Assembly: GCF_003837865.1 (NCBI RefSeq) | Contig: NZ_RQIS01000029.1 | Location: 1 to 39,940 of the forward strand | DNA length: 39,940 bases | Direction of reading: 5' to 3' | Source of the DNA: Paraburkholderia dinghuensis | GTDB taxonomy: Bacteria; Pseudomonadota; Gammaproteobacteria; Burkholderiales; Burkholderiaceae | Part shown: positions 30,649 through 37,672 of the stretch, one piece after another | How the letters are laid out: the number at the start of each line of letters is the position of its first letter | Position numbering within the stretch: the first letter of the stretch is position 1 | Translations under genes and position numbers: made by a program | Notes under the pieces: generated by a model | The model's input: the letters and a program-made list of their open reading frames with translations, nothing else | Told to the model about the DNA's origin: nothing | The model's database searches: none

Positions 30649-31686
30649 ATGGCTGGAATCTGGAGACGGGGAAAATATTGGCGTGCCGAGGTCCGGCGCA
30701 CGCCTCATCCCCTACAAACAAGCACCTTCAACACCAAGGCCGAAGCCGAGGCATGGGCACGCCAGATCGAGTCTGAAATGGATCGCGGTGTCTTCGTCAA
30801 TCGCAAAGAAGCGAAGATCACCAGCTTCGATGAGCTGCTCAAGCGCTACGCCAAAGAAGTCTCGCCCAAGAAGAAAGGCGGTGACGGTGAAATCATCCGC
30901 ATCCTCAAGCTACGCAAAGACAAGCTTGCCGCATACAAGGTAGCGGAACTGACCAGCAAGGTCATGTCCGACTACCGCGATCGCCGGCTCGCCGGCGACT
31001 CCGAGAACAAGCCTGTTACTGGCTCAACCGTCAACCGCGAACTGACGCTGATCCGCCATGTGCTCACCGTTGCCGTCAAGGACTGGGGCATTCCAATTGA
31101 GGGCAATCCGGTTTCGGGGATGCGCCGCCCCAAGGAAAACCGTGCACGCACGCGCCGGCTGTCCTCCGACGAAGAAAAATGGTTGCTAGCTGAACTAACC
31201 CCTAGTCCACGCGATGAAAACGGACGTTTCGGGCCCGGCGGCTGCCGAAACGAATGGGTACTACCCGTGGTCGTCGTCGCAATTGAAACGGCTATGCGTC
31301 GCAGTGAAATACTCGCGCTGCGCTGGGTAGACGTGTTCCTCGATGACCGATACGTCCGTCTGCTCGATAGTAAAAATGGCGAGGCCCGCGATGTACCGCT
31401 ATCAACGAAGGCTGCGGCAACGCTGTCAGCGCTGCCGCGCGACCCTAGCGGCCACGTTTTTCCGATCACCGGTGAAGCACTCAAGAAGGCGTTTACTCGC
31501 GCCTGCGAGCGCGCGGGCATTGAGAATCTCCACTTCCATGACCTGAGACACGAGGCAACGTCGCGCCTCGCAACGCGACTCGACAATATTCTGGAGCTGT
31601 CCGCCGTCACCGGGCACAAGACTGTCCAGATGCTCAAGAGGTACTACCACCCTCGCGCCTCCGATCTGGCGCGCAAACTCGGCTAA
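30649..31686 (+). CDS. int: Tyrosine recombinase (integrase)
   Basis: This 345-residue protein probably inserts and excises the element at the adjacent tRNA-Val. An N-terminal arm-binding type region (1-55) is followed by a SAM-like core-binding domain (about 56-150). The catalytic domain contains the arginine in AIETAMRRSEILALRW (R217), a lysine in the SKNGEARDVPL hairpin, HDLRHEATSR (H297, R300), TGHKTV (H323) and the nucleophile Tyr332 in LKRYYHP. All catalytic residues are present, so it is probably active. Only a weak GGGACAG precedes the ATG. No excisionase gene is recognised nearby. Confidence 0.93.
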   Translation: MAGIWRRGKYWRAEVRRTPHPLQTSTFNTKAEAEAWARQIESEMDRGVFVNRKEAKITSFDELLKRYAKEVSPKKKGGDGEIIRILKLRKDKLAAYKVAELTSKVMSDYRDRRLAGDSENKPVTGSTVNRELTLIRHVLTVAVKDWGIPIEGNPVSGMRRPKENRARTRRLSSDEEKWLLAELTPSPRDENGRFGPGGCRNEWVLPVVVVAIETAMRRSEILALRWVDVFLDDRYVRLLDSKNGEARDVPLSTKAAATLSALPRDPSGHVFPITGEALKKAFTRACERAGIENLHFHDLRHEATSRLATRLDNILELSAVTGHKTVQMLKRYYHPRASDLARKLG

Positions 31687-31758
31687 TTCGTAGATCTGCC
31701 CGGAATGAAACCACTCTTTATGCGCCATGTACGCCGCGGCACGTCACCCATAGGATTG

Positions 31759-31822
31759 GCTCACCGTAACTCAACTCAGAGCCGCTTGTTGTAACTCCAA
31801 GCTGCTCAACGGTAAGTCACTC
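31759..31822. promoter_or_regulatory. ACTC-box array upstream of the parF-like gene
   Basis: ACTC occurs at 31769, 31774, 31794 and 31819, with GCTC variants at 31759 and 31804. All are spaced by multiples of 5 bp, and the array ends 22 bp before the start codon. The first pair forms GTAACTCAACTCA, which recurs exactly after the partner gene. The ParG protein of plasmid TP228 recognises ACTC-type tetramer boxes in its operator and centromere, so this is a likely operator and perhaps centromere of the pair downstream. Confidence 0.65.
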
Positions 31823-31843
31823 ACCTTATCTAGGGGCATGGCA

Positions 31844-32482
31844 ATGATCCTGCTGATCGCAGCGGAAAAAGGGGGCGTAGGAAAATCCACGATTGCCGTC
31901 AATCTGGCGGTACATCTAGGCCATAACGGCGTGGATGCTGTTCTCCTCGATAGCGATGGGCAGGCCACGGCTGCCCGATTTGCCGAGCGGCGTGATGAGG
32001 CTCGCCTATCCCCTGCGGTGCCGTGCATCCAGCGTAACGGCGACGTCGCACCAACCTTGCGCGATCTCGAACGACGGTATCAGGTGGTCATTGTTGATGC
32101 CGGGGGACGCGATTCGCGCGAGATGCGCTCTGCTATGGCCGTTGCCAACCTACTGCTCGTACCCACCCGCGCAAGCCAGGCGGACCTGGAAACATTCCCG
32201 AAGATCAACGAGCTGATCGGCCTCGCGCGTGGTGTCAATCATGAACTGAAAGCAGTGGCCGTGCTCTCAATGGCTCCGTCCAACCCGGTAATCCGAGAAG
32301 TGGAAGATGCGCGAGAACTCCTGGCCGGATTCGACCAGCTCAGTCTCGCCGATACCGTTATCCGTGAACGCAAGGTCTATCGTGACGCGCTTCTCGCTGG
32401 CAAGGGGGTGATCGAGCTCGACAACGGCCAGGCTCGCGCCGAGATCCAGCTATTGACCCAAGAATTTTTCGACCTCAGCTAG
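31844..32482 (+). CDS. parA: ParF/ParA-type partition ATPase
   Basis: This 212-residue P-loop ATPase is of the small ParA (ParF) class that moves plasmids or elements along the nucleoid. It has a deviant Walker A KGGVGKST near the N terminus, the switch region LLDSDGQATA and the Walker B-like VVIVDAGGRD. The C-terminal third, with IRERKVYRDALLAGKGVIEL, resembles plasmid TP228 ParF. It lacks the N-terminal DNA-binding domain of large ParAs, so autoregulation would fall to its partner. I chose ATG 31844 because AGGGG is seven bases upstream; the ATG at 31838 is too close. The next gene starts 12 bp after its stop. Confidence 0.9.
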   Translation: MILLIAAEKGGVGKSTIAVNLAVHLGHNGVDAVLLDSDGQATAARFAERRDEARLSPAVPCIQRNGDVAPTLRDLERRYQVVIVDAGGRDSREMRSAMAVANLLLVPTRASQADLETFPKINELIGLARGVNHELKAVAVLSMAPSNPVIREVEDARELLAGFDQLSLADTVIRERKVYRDALLAGKGVIELDNGQARAEIQLLTQEFFDLS

Positions 32483-32494
32483 CCGGACAAACCT

Positions 32495-32752
32495 ATGAAC
32501 ACCAAATTCAAACTGAGCCCAAATCAACACGCGGAGCCCCAGCCGGCGACTGCGGAAGAATTTGCCAACGCTGCAGGCATGGTTCGATCACAACAGGCCG
32601 AGCGCCCCTTGAAACCCGTGCGCCTGAATCTCGATTTGACGCCGAGCTTTCACGAGCGCTTGAAGCTACGTGCCGCCGAGTTGCGACTGACCGGCGCGCA
32701 ATACATCCGTGAGCTCGTACTGAAAGACCTTCGCGAGAGCATATTGAAGTGA
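32495..32752 (+). CDS. ParG-like ribbon-helix-helix partition partner
   Basis: This 85-residue protein has a flexible, polar N-terminal tail (1-40) and a C-terminal ribbon-helix-helix candidate, VRLNLDLTPSFHERLKLRAA then LTGAQYIRELVLKDL. The layout matches ParG: a mobile tail that stimulates the ParF ATPase plus an RHH domain that binds the operator and centromere. Sequence similarity is limited to the fold pattern, so identity rests mainly on size, position behind the ParF-like gene and flanking ACTC repeats. Its stop codon overlaps the first base of the downstream repeat array. Confidence 0.75.
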   Translation: MNTKFKLSPNQHAEPQPATAEEFANAAGMVRSQQAERPLKPVRLNLDLTPSFHERLKLRAAELRLTGAQYIRELVLKDLRESILK

Positions 32753-32786
32753 CTCAACTCAACACTGAGACGAGTAACTCAACTCA
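32752..32786. repeat. ACTCAACTCA repeats downstream of the partition pair
   Basis: ACTCAACTCA occurs at 32752-32761 and again at 32777-32786, 25 bp apart, with the inverted GAGT at 32772-32775 between. The second copy shares 13 bp (GTAACTCAACTCA) with the copy upstream of the ATPase gene. It may be a second binding site or the centromere. Confidence 0.75.
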
Positions 32787-32870
32787 TATCTCGGTTTGAA
32801 AGCGGTCCGCCGACCGGCAGCAACCGGCCGACGGACCTGACCACCACCCACCTGATAGCGAGGTATCCTG

Positions 32871-33086
32871 ATGGCTAAATTGATTTTAGCGCCCCATCCA
32901 TTGGAAAGCGTAGCTGGAACCGACTGGCATGTGGAATTTACCGATCTGGTTTCCCCGCTTTCGGCAGCGCGTAACGTTCTCGAGCAGTTCCTGGATAGCG
33001 CTCCGAACAGGGAGGCCGCGGCGTACGTGCACGCATTCATCGACGTGCGCATGGAACTCGCAGCCGTGACAGGCGTACCATTTTAG
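32871..33086 (+). CDS. Hypothetical protein, 71 residues
   Basis: A small protein with no family I recognise. It is mildly acidic and mostly helical in appearance (PLSAARNVLEQFLDSAPNREAAAYVHAFIDVRMEL), soluble, with no signal or membrane segment. GAGG lies seven bases before the ATG, which supports real translation. It begins the run of same-strand genes that leads to the exonuclease. Confidence 0.6.
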   Translation: MAKLILAPHPLESVAGTDWHVEFTDLVSPLSAARNVLEQFLDSAPNREAAAYVHAFIDVRMELAAVTGVPF

Positions 33087-33142
33087 GGGCCTACCTGCAT
33101 ACGTTGAGCTAGGGTGAATTGGTCGCGCTTGCGGAGAACACC

Positions 33143-33169
33143 ATGAACAACACGCTGGGTTGGTCATGA
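33143..33169 (+). CDS. Eight-codon leader ORF coupled to the exonuclease
   Basis: An ATG preceded by GGAG six bases upstream opens an eight-residue frame (MNNTLGWS) whose TGA overlaps the exonuclease ATG as ATGA. The exonuclease start has only a weak ribosome site of its own, so initiation by coupling is plausible. The ORF may have no product function. Confidence 0.4.
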   Translation: MNNTLGWS

Positions 33170-33681
33170 CGGACAACAATGCCGCCGTACAGAAAGCAAA
33201 GACGATTTATTCACGCGATCCGTGGAAGCCACGGTATTTTCTAGACACGGAGTTCACAGACTTCATCGACTGTCAGTTGATCAGCGTGGCGATTGTGGGC
33301 GAGGACGGCCGCGAGTTCTACGGCGAGTTGAAACCCACAGACTACGACCGGACCGCCTGTTCAGCCTTTGTTATCGAAACCGTGTTACCGCAACTCGGCC
33401 AGTTCGCCGGCCGCACCATGTCGTTCGCGCAGCTTCGTAGCGAGCTGCTGGCATGGCTCCACCGAATTCCGATGAAGCCGCGTCCAGTGCTGTGCTACGA
33501 CTACCAAGGCGATTTTGACCTGTTGTGCGACCTGATCTGCGGGCCATTGCCGGCCGGCTGGAAGCGCGAGCACATCGGCGGCCGGATCGACGTCAGCCGG
33601 CTGGAAGCGTATTTCCGCCAACACGGCGGCCGACACCACGCTCTTGTCGATGCCCGAGCCAACGCCTTCGCGTTTATCTGA
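33166..33681 (+). CDS. DEDDh 3'-5' exonuclease, Rv2179c type
   Basis: This 171-residue protein resembles the Rv2179c-like exoribonucleases. ExoI is YFLDTEF (D27, E29), followed by the characteristic DCQLISVAIVGEDGREFYGEL. ExoII is around CYDYQGDFDLLCDL (D112 or D117). ExoIII is HHALVDARANAF, in which H157-x-A-x-x-D162 fits the HxAxxD form of the DEDDh class. All four acids plus the histidine are present, so it should be active on RNA or DNA 3' ends; the substrate is unknown. I chose ATG 33166 over the TTG two codons upstream because of the overlapping leader ORF. It is followed by a 68-residue gene after 8 bp. Confidence 0.82.
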   Translation: MTDNNAAVQKAKTIYSRDPWKPRYFLDTEFTDFIDCQLISVAIVGEDGREFYGELKPTDYDRTACSAFVIETVLPQLGQFAGRTMSFAQLRSELLAWLHRIPMKPRPVLCYDYQGDFDLLCDLICGPLPAGWKREHIGGRIDVSRLEAYFRQHGGRHHALVDARANAFAFI

Positions 33682-33689
33682 GATCTGCC

Positions 33690-33896
33690 ATGACCAATAA
33701 CGCCCCGCCAGCGGTGCCCGTGATTCAGCGCAACGGTCGTCCGTTCGCCATCTGTCTACGCGACATTCCGCAACCCTGGCAGGACCGCTTTCGTGCCGCC
33801 TTGCGGGGCTCGGCCTGTCCTGTAATGGACGGCGATGGTGAATATGCCTACGTACGGGATTGGCAGGACTGGCTAGACGGCCGCTTTCCTCACTGA
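33690..33896 (+). CDS. Hypothetical protein, 68 residues
   Basis: A small protein of unknown function, rich in aromatic residues and Pro, with FAICLRDIPQPWQDRFRAAL followed by an acidic stretch and WQDWLDGRFPH at the end. No known domain is recognised. It begins 8 bp after the exonuclease stop and ends 11 bp before the next start, so it is part of one transcript. Confidence 0.65.
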   Translation: MTNNAPPAVPVIQRNGRPFAICLRDIPQPWQDRFRAALRGSACPVMDGDGEYAYVRDWQDWLDGRFPH

Positions 33897-33907
33897 AGGA
33901 GCACGGG

Positions 33908-34336
33908 ATGGAGCACGAGTTCGTACAGAAGATTCGGGCCTGCGTGATTTACGACGAGCCGCGCGACGTTTTCATTGCGACCGTCGTGGCAACCGGTGAA
34001 ACATTCGAGGCCGCCGACGGTGACGAGATAGCCGCCTGGCCGACAGTGTCCAGGGTCGAGCCAGGCCGTGTCTCGATGCCTCGTGAACTAATAGAATCGC
34101 CCGACAACCGGGCGAACATCAATGCCATGCTGCGCCTGATCTGGAATGCCGAAATCGGGTCGCGCGTCGAGGCGCGCGATTGGCGGCTACGCTCCGAAAA
34201 ATCGGACCGTCTCGGCCAGCTCATCAACAGTCCGGAATTCTTGGACATGGCCAACGCTGCCATCGCCAAGGCGATCGACGAGTTCGAGGCGAAAGGCATC
34301 AAGCCAGCCTACATCCTGCGCGAACGCAAGCGTTAA
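33908..34336 (+). CDS. Hypothetical protein, 142 residues
   Basis: A protein of unknown function with a strong AAGGAG six bases upstream. The N-terminal half looks beta-rich (ACVIYDEPRDVFIATVVATG), followed by a helical C-terminal half with LRLIWNAEIGSRVEARDWRL and a charged tail. No signal peptide, membrane segment or catalytic motif is seen. It lies between the exonuclease and phosphatase genes on the same strand. Confidence 0.7.
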   Translation: MEHEFVQKIRACVIYDEPRDVFIATVVATGETFEAADGDEIAAWPTVSRVEPGRVSMPRELIESPDNRANINAMLRLIWNAEIGSRVEARDWRLRSEKSDRLGQLINSPEFLDMANAAIAKAIDEFEAKGIKPAYILRERKR

Positions 34337-34351
34337 TTCGGAGGCCGCCGC

Positions 34352-34585
34352 ATGACCATTGCTGAACTAATTTCGTCACTGGGCCGGTTCCCGCCAGACG
34401 CGCGGGTGGTTATTCCGCACCTTCACGCAGGCTTTAACGATGTGATCGGCGTTCGCGAAGTGCCGATACACGTCGGGAAGCCATCAGATAAGGCGTTCGG
34501 CCGAGGAATCCATACTGACCAACGGTCGATTGGCGATGACGCCTTTGTTCCGGACGAAGTTGCCGTCGTGATCGACTGGGGTTGA
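34352..34585 (+). CDS. Hypothetical protein with FPPDARV domain, 77 residues
   Basis: This small protein starts with an excellent GGAGG seven bases upstream. Its N-terminal half (IAELISSLGRFPPDARVVI then AGFNDVIGV) closely matches residues 88-116 of the protein encoded at 36304-36837, sharing FPPDARV and GF-N/D-DV. It therefore represents a free-standing copy of a domain that occurs fused there. Function is unknown. Confidence 0.72.
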   Translation: MTIAELISSLGRFPPDARVVIPHLHAGFNDVIGVREVPIHVGKPSDKAFGRGIHTDQRSIGDDAFVPDEVAVVIDWG

Positions 34586-34607
34586 GCGGAAAAACGCAGG
34601 CCGGTCT

Positions 34608-35447
34608 ATGTCAAACGAAAACGCTACCGCAGTCTGTCGTTACGCACTCAATAGCCATGGCCGTGATTTCGTGGTCGGAGACGTACACGGCTGCTTCTCG
34701 CTGCTCGACGCCGAACTCGCTGGGCGGGGCTTCGATCTGGAGCGTGATCGCCTTTTCAGCGTAGGTGACCTGATCGATCGCGGCCCCGAATCGCCGTCCG
34801 TGCTCGACGCCGTGCGTCGCCACCGCGTACAGGCGGTGCGCGGCAACCATGAGCAAGGGATTCTCGACTGGCGTTCACACACCGAGCGCGCCCACGACTC
34901 CGAACGTATGGAGGCGATGTGCACCAATCCCGACCAGGCAATCGCCGAGTGGGTCTTTCACGACGGCAGCACAAGCGAACTGGTCCACAACGGAGGGCAA
35001 TGGTTCCTTGAGCTGTACCGCTCGCGCCGTAACGAGGAACGCGAGCGAACGCAGCACATCTTGAGCTATTTATCCGGGCTGCCCTATGCGCTCGAGATCG
35101 AGACGGCGTACGGCAGGGTTGGCATCGTGCACGCTGAACCCGTTCGCGAAGAATGGGACGATCTCACCTGGAGCCTGGCCAGCGGCTCGATCGCAACGTA
35201 TGAGCGAGAGCAGATGCTATGGGATCGACGCCGCTGGAAGGGGCGCGAATTGTCCACGTACGTTGATGGCGTAACGGCCGTGATCGTCGGCCATACGCCG
35301 ACCGGGAACGTTGCCCAGCGCGGCAATGTGATCAATATCGACACGGGGGCAAGCTACACAAACGGACGAATCACGCTTCTCGACCTGGCCGATGTTCCAG
35401 CCTGGCTCAGCCGCGGCGACCTACCGTTGACCAGGCTCCTGGGATGA
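34608..35447 (+). CDS. PPP-family metallophosphoesterase (Ser/Thr phosphatase or ApaH-like)
   Basis: This 279-residue enzyme has the full PPP signature: GDVHG (24-28), GDLIDRG (53-59), GNHE (79-82), a later histidine in GIVHAEPV and GHTP near residue 230. These coordinate two metal ions. The length and GDLIDRGPES form fit bacterial PrpA/PphA-type protein phosphatases as well as diadenosine-tetraphosphate hydrolases, and sequence alone does not decide. The ATG has only a weak ribosome site. The next gene overlaps its stop by 4 bp (ATGA), so the two are translationally coupled. Confidence 0.88.
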   Translation: MSNENATAVCRYALNSHGRDFVVGDVHGCFSLLDAELAGRGFDLERDRLFSVGDLIDRGPESPSVLDAVRRHRVQAVRGNHEQGILDWRSHTERAHDSERMEAMCTNPDQAIAEWVFHDGSTSELVHNGGQWFLELYRSRRNEERERTQHILSYLSGLPYALEIETAYGRVGIVHAEPVREEWDDLTWSLASGSIATYEREQMLWDRRRWKGRELSTYVDGVTAVIVGHTPTGNVAQRGNVINIDTGASYTNGRITLLDLADVPAWLSRGDLPLTRLLG

Positions 35448-36174
35448 ACGCGAGGATCTTTTTCTGCGGCGATACACACGGCCAGTTCGACCACATTCTG
35501 GCTCCCGTGCAGGAGCATCGCCCAGACGCCGTGATCCTGCTCGGCGACCTGCAGCCGCGTGTGCCGCTCCACGAAGCGCTGCATGCGGTGCAAAACTTGA
35601 CCGAGCTGTGGTGGACTCACGGCAATCACGATACCGATAGTGACGTCGACCACGATAATGACTTCGGCTCGCAGCTCGCGGACCGGAGCCTGAAGGACGC
35701 GTCGTGAGCGTGGCCGGCGTGCGGATCGCGGGCCTCGGCGGGATCGTCCGCGGACAGGTTTGGCGGCCGCCCGAGCCGCCACGCGTGCATGCGCAGGCCG
35801 AGTTCATCGCGCAGTGCGGGCGTGGCAAGCGCTGGCGTGGCGGCATGCCCCGTACTCATCGCAGCGCGATCTTTCCAGCCGACTACGAGGCCTTGCTGGG
35901 CCAACGAGCAGACGTTCTCGTGACGCACGAAGCGCCGGCCTGCCACCCGTACGGATTCGCGGCGATCACAGAGCTCGCGCAGCAGCTAGGCGCAAAGACG
36001 GCATTTCACGACCATCACCATGACCGACTGGACTACAGCGAGGCCAACGGGAGAAACAGATTCAAGGCGGTCGGTGTTGGCCTACGCGGCATTACCGACC
36101 AGGGCGGCAACGTAATCGTGGCAGGCGAACTGGATGAAGAACGAGGCGATCGTAAGGAGGGTATCCGGGAATGA
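35444..36174 (+). pseudogene. Second metallophosphoesterase, split by a frameshift
   Basis: The first frame (35444-35707) encodes the N-terminal half with CGDTHG, LLGDLQ and HGNHD, ending in an early stop. The second frame (35704-36174) begins VAGVRIAGLGGIVRG and carries the rest, including VTHEAP and HDHHHDRLDY, which are metal ligands. Joined, they give about 243 residues of one calcineurin-like phosphoesterase. The frames would join if one base were added near 35690-35697 (AAGGACGC). This looks like a one-base deletion or a sequencing error. A GTGA overlap could allow two polypeptides that reassemble, but that is less likely. Confidence 0.75.
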
Positions 36175-36219
36175 TCATCTTTCCCACCGCCTCGCGCCAT
36201 GCGGCGCGACCTGATGGAA

Positions 36220-36260
36220 AACCCGCCTCTGGCGCCCCTGTCAGGGGCCGGGCGGGTTTC
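36220..36260 (+). terminator. Strong stem-loop terminator after the phosphoesterase pair
   Basis: AAACCCGCC (36220-36228) pairs with GGCGGGTTT (36252-36260), enclosing an inner GCCCCT-GTC-AGGGGC hairpin. The short TTT run makes it a moderate intrinsic terminator between the phosphoesterase and the next gene. Confidence 0.65.
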
Positions 36261-36303
36261 CCACAGGCGCTACGCGGGCCATGGAAAAGGACAGGAGTTA
36301 CCC

Positions 36304-36837
36304 ATGAATAACAATTCAAACCCCCATCTAGTCAAGTTGACGCCGCTCAAGCGCTTCCGCCTGGCCGTCGAATTTTCTGACGGCCGGCGCGGCATCGCCA
36401 CGCTACTGGAAGAGGATATGCGCGGAAAAAACGCGCGACTCTCCGACCCGGACTACTTTGCACAGGCTTTCGTTCACGAAGGTGACGTAATGTGGCCAGG
36501 TGGAGAACAGGGCCGTGCGGAAGCCCTGTATTCCGATGCGCGATTCAGGCCTGAACCACTTCGGGTCAGGGATCTGATCAACCTGCTTCAGGCGTTTCCG
36601 CCCGACGCCCGCGTGATCGTCGCTGGGTACGAAGGCGGCTTTGATGACGTGACCGGCGCAGAGCTCCGGCCGGTAATTATCGACGGCGGCTATCGAATGC
36701 ACGAGATTTGGGGTGGCGCCCTCTACTCTCCGCGCGAAGACGGACTGGAAGGCGAGCACAGTGAAGCGACACTCGACGATCTCGCCGATCCAGACTACGC
36801 CGAATTGGTGTACCTGACCTCGAATCGCGTGCGCTAG
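36304..36837 (+). CDS. DUF2442-like protein fused to an FPPDARV domain
   Basis: A 177-residue protein with two parts. Residues 8-80 (LTPLKRFRLAVEFSDGRRG, then DYFAQAFVHEGDVMWPGG and EALY) have the pattern of DUF2442, a small domain often seen near toxin-antitoxin and HTH genes. Residues 88-125 repeat the domain of the 77-residue protein at 34352. The C-terminal 40 residues are acidic. AGGAG lies six bases before the ATG. Function is unknown. It stands after a terminator, so it may have its own promoter. Confidence 0.75.
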   Translation: MNNNSNPHLVKLTPLKRFRLAVEFSDGRRGIATLLEEDMRGKNARLSDPDYFAQAFVHEGDVMWPGGEQGRAEALYSDARFRPEPLRVRDLINLLQAFPPDARVIVAGYEGGFDDVTGAELRPVIIDGGYRMHEIWGGALYSPREDGLEGEHSEATLDDLADPDYAELVYLTSNRVR

Positions 36838-36852
36838 ATAGGAACGCAAACT

Positions 36853-36903
36853 GTGGAAAACGACGACAACGAAACTAAGGAGTGGCTGAACGCACCCCAG
36901 TAG
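36853..36903 (+). CDS. Possible 16-residue ORF (GTG start)
   Basis: A very short acidic frame (MENDDNETKEWLNAPQ) lies 15 bp after the previous gene, with GGA about nine bases upstream. It could be a remnant or a small protein; support is thin. Confidence 0.2.
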   Translation: MENDDNETKEWLNAPQ

Positions 36904-36923
36904 GAGGGGAGTACGGTGCGCCG

Positions 36924-37220
36924 TTATGCCGGACTATCCCCTTTCGGGGAGGACAGCGGACGGGATTCCTCTACCGGCCCGTGGTCTGGTGGCGCCACCC
37001 GCAACCAGGTACCCAAGGTGTCCCGGACACAGTGCTGGCAGAGATCGATGCCAATCTCGCAGCCGTCGCCGAAAATAGAGTCAAAGCCGCCGCGATACAT
37101 GATTGACACCCTCTCATGCCACTCGGAGTCTGGGTCGTCTTGGGTCATGCGTCGCCCGCAGCGATCGCAGATGCACGCAGCGACTTCCTGAACTGTCTTT
37201 TCCCGATATTCAAGCACCAC
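36924..37220 (-). CDS. Small zinc-ribbon protein, 98 residues
   Basis: The protein has two paired-cysteine motifs, C18-DR-C21 and C61-QH-C64, a pattern for one zinc ribbon with a spacer of about 40 residues that includes PDSEWHERVSIMYRGGFDSIFGDG. Function is unknown. The start is a GTG directly after the stop of the upstream gene (TAGGTG), with AGGGAG upstream, so the two genes are coupled. The plus-strand frame over the same DNA is a shadow. The pair is convergent with the 36304 gene. Confidence 0.75.
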   Translation of the reverse strand: MVLEYREKTVQEVAACICDRCGRRMTQDDPDSEWHERVSIMYRGGFDSIFGDGCEIGIDLCQHCVRDTLGTWLRVAPPDHGPVEESRPLSSPKGDSPA

Positions 37221-37457
37221 CTACTCCCTCTGCCAGGTCGCCGGCACCAAGCCCAGTTGCTTCGCGGTTGCGGTGGGCAGGCGCAATACCACCGTGCCCG
37301 GTGCGCGTTCCATGTTCCCGATCATCGTTACCTCGACCGCGACGCCTTCCAGCTCGAGGTACACCACGTCGTCTAATTCGAAAACCTCTGAGTAGAGGTG
37401 CCAGCCCGGAAGTTCGCCGTCCTTTTCCTGATGCCGGATGGGTGCCTTTGTACTCAC
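37221..37457 (-). CDS. Hypothetical protein, 78 residues, paired with the zinc-ribbon gene
   Basis: A small, probably beta-rich soluble protein with WHLYSEVFELDDVVYLELEGVAVEV, then a C-terminal segment VVLRLPTATAKQLGLVPATW that looks like a short DNA- or protein-binding helix pair. Family not recognised. It is the first gene of a two-gene minus-strand unit. Confidence 0.7.
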   Translation of the reverse strand: MSTKAPIRHQEKDGELPGWHLYSEVFELDDVVYLELEGVAVEVTMIGNMERAPGTVVLRLPTATAKQLGLVPATWQRE

Positions 37458-37672
37458 TGACCACCTGTAGAAAATGAGGGGTACCCGCCTTTCGCGGTTG
37501 TCTTGTCATCGTGCGACATAGCGGTGTGACAAGGACTCTGTGGGCTGCGGCGGCTCAGAACGGCCAACAAGCGTCGTTCGTGCACGTCGCCACGTTGACA
37601 TTTGAGTGTCGAATTTGCTCAAAAATCGGTCGCTCGGCTACCATTGGTTCGGAAAAAAGATGGGGCCAAATA

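Noticed and set aside
35690..35710. Programmed ribosomal frameshift in the phosphoesterase
   Set aside because: No slippery heptamer is present at the junction, and one missing base explains the break more simply.
36916..37191. Plus-strand frame of 91 residues with a strong AGGAGGGG before a GTG
   Set aside because: It overlaps the minus-strand zinc-ribbon gene almost completely. The protein is Ser/Pro/Arg-rich with no domain, as expected for an antisense shadow, while the minus strand shows paired cysteines and coupled starts.
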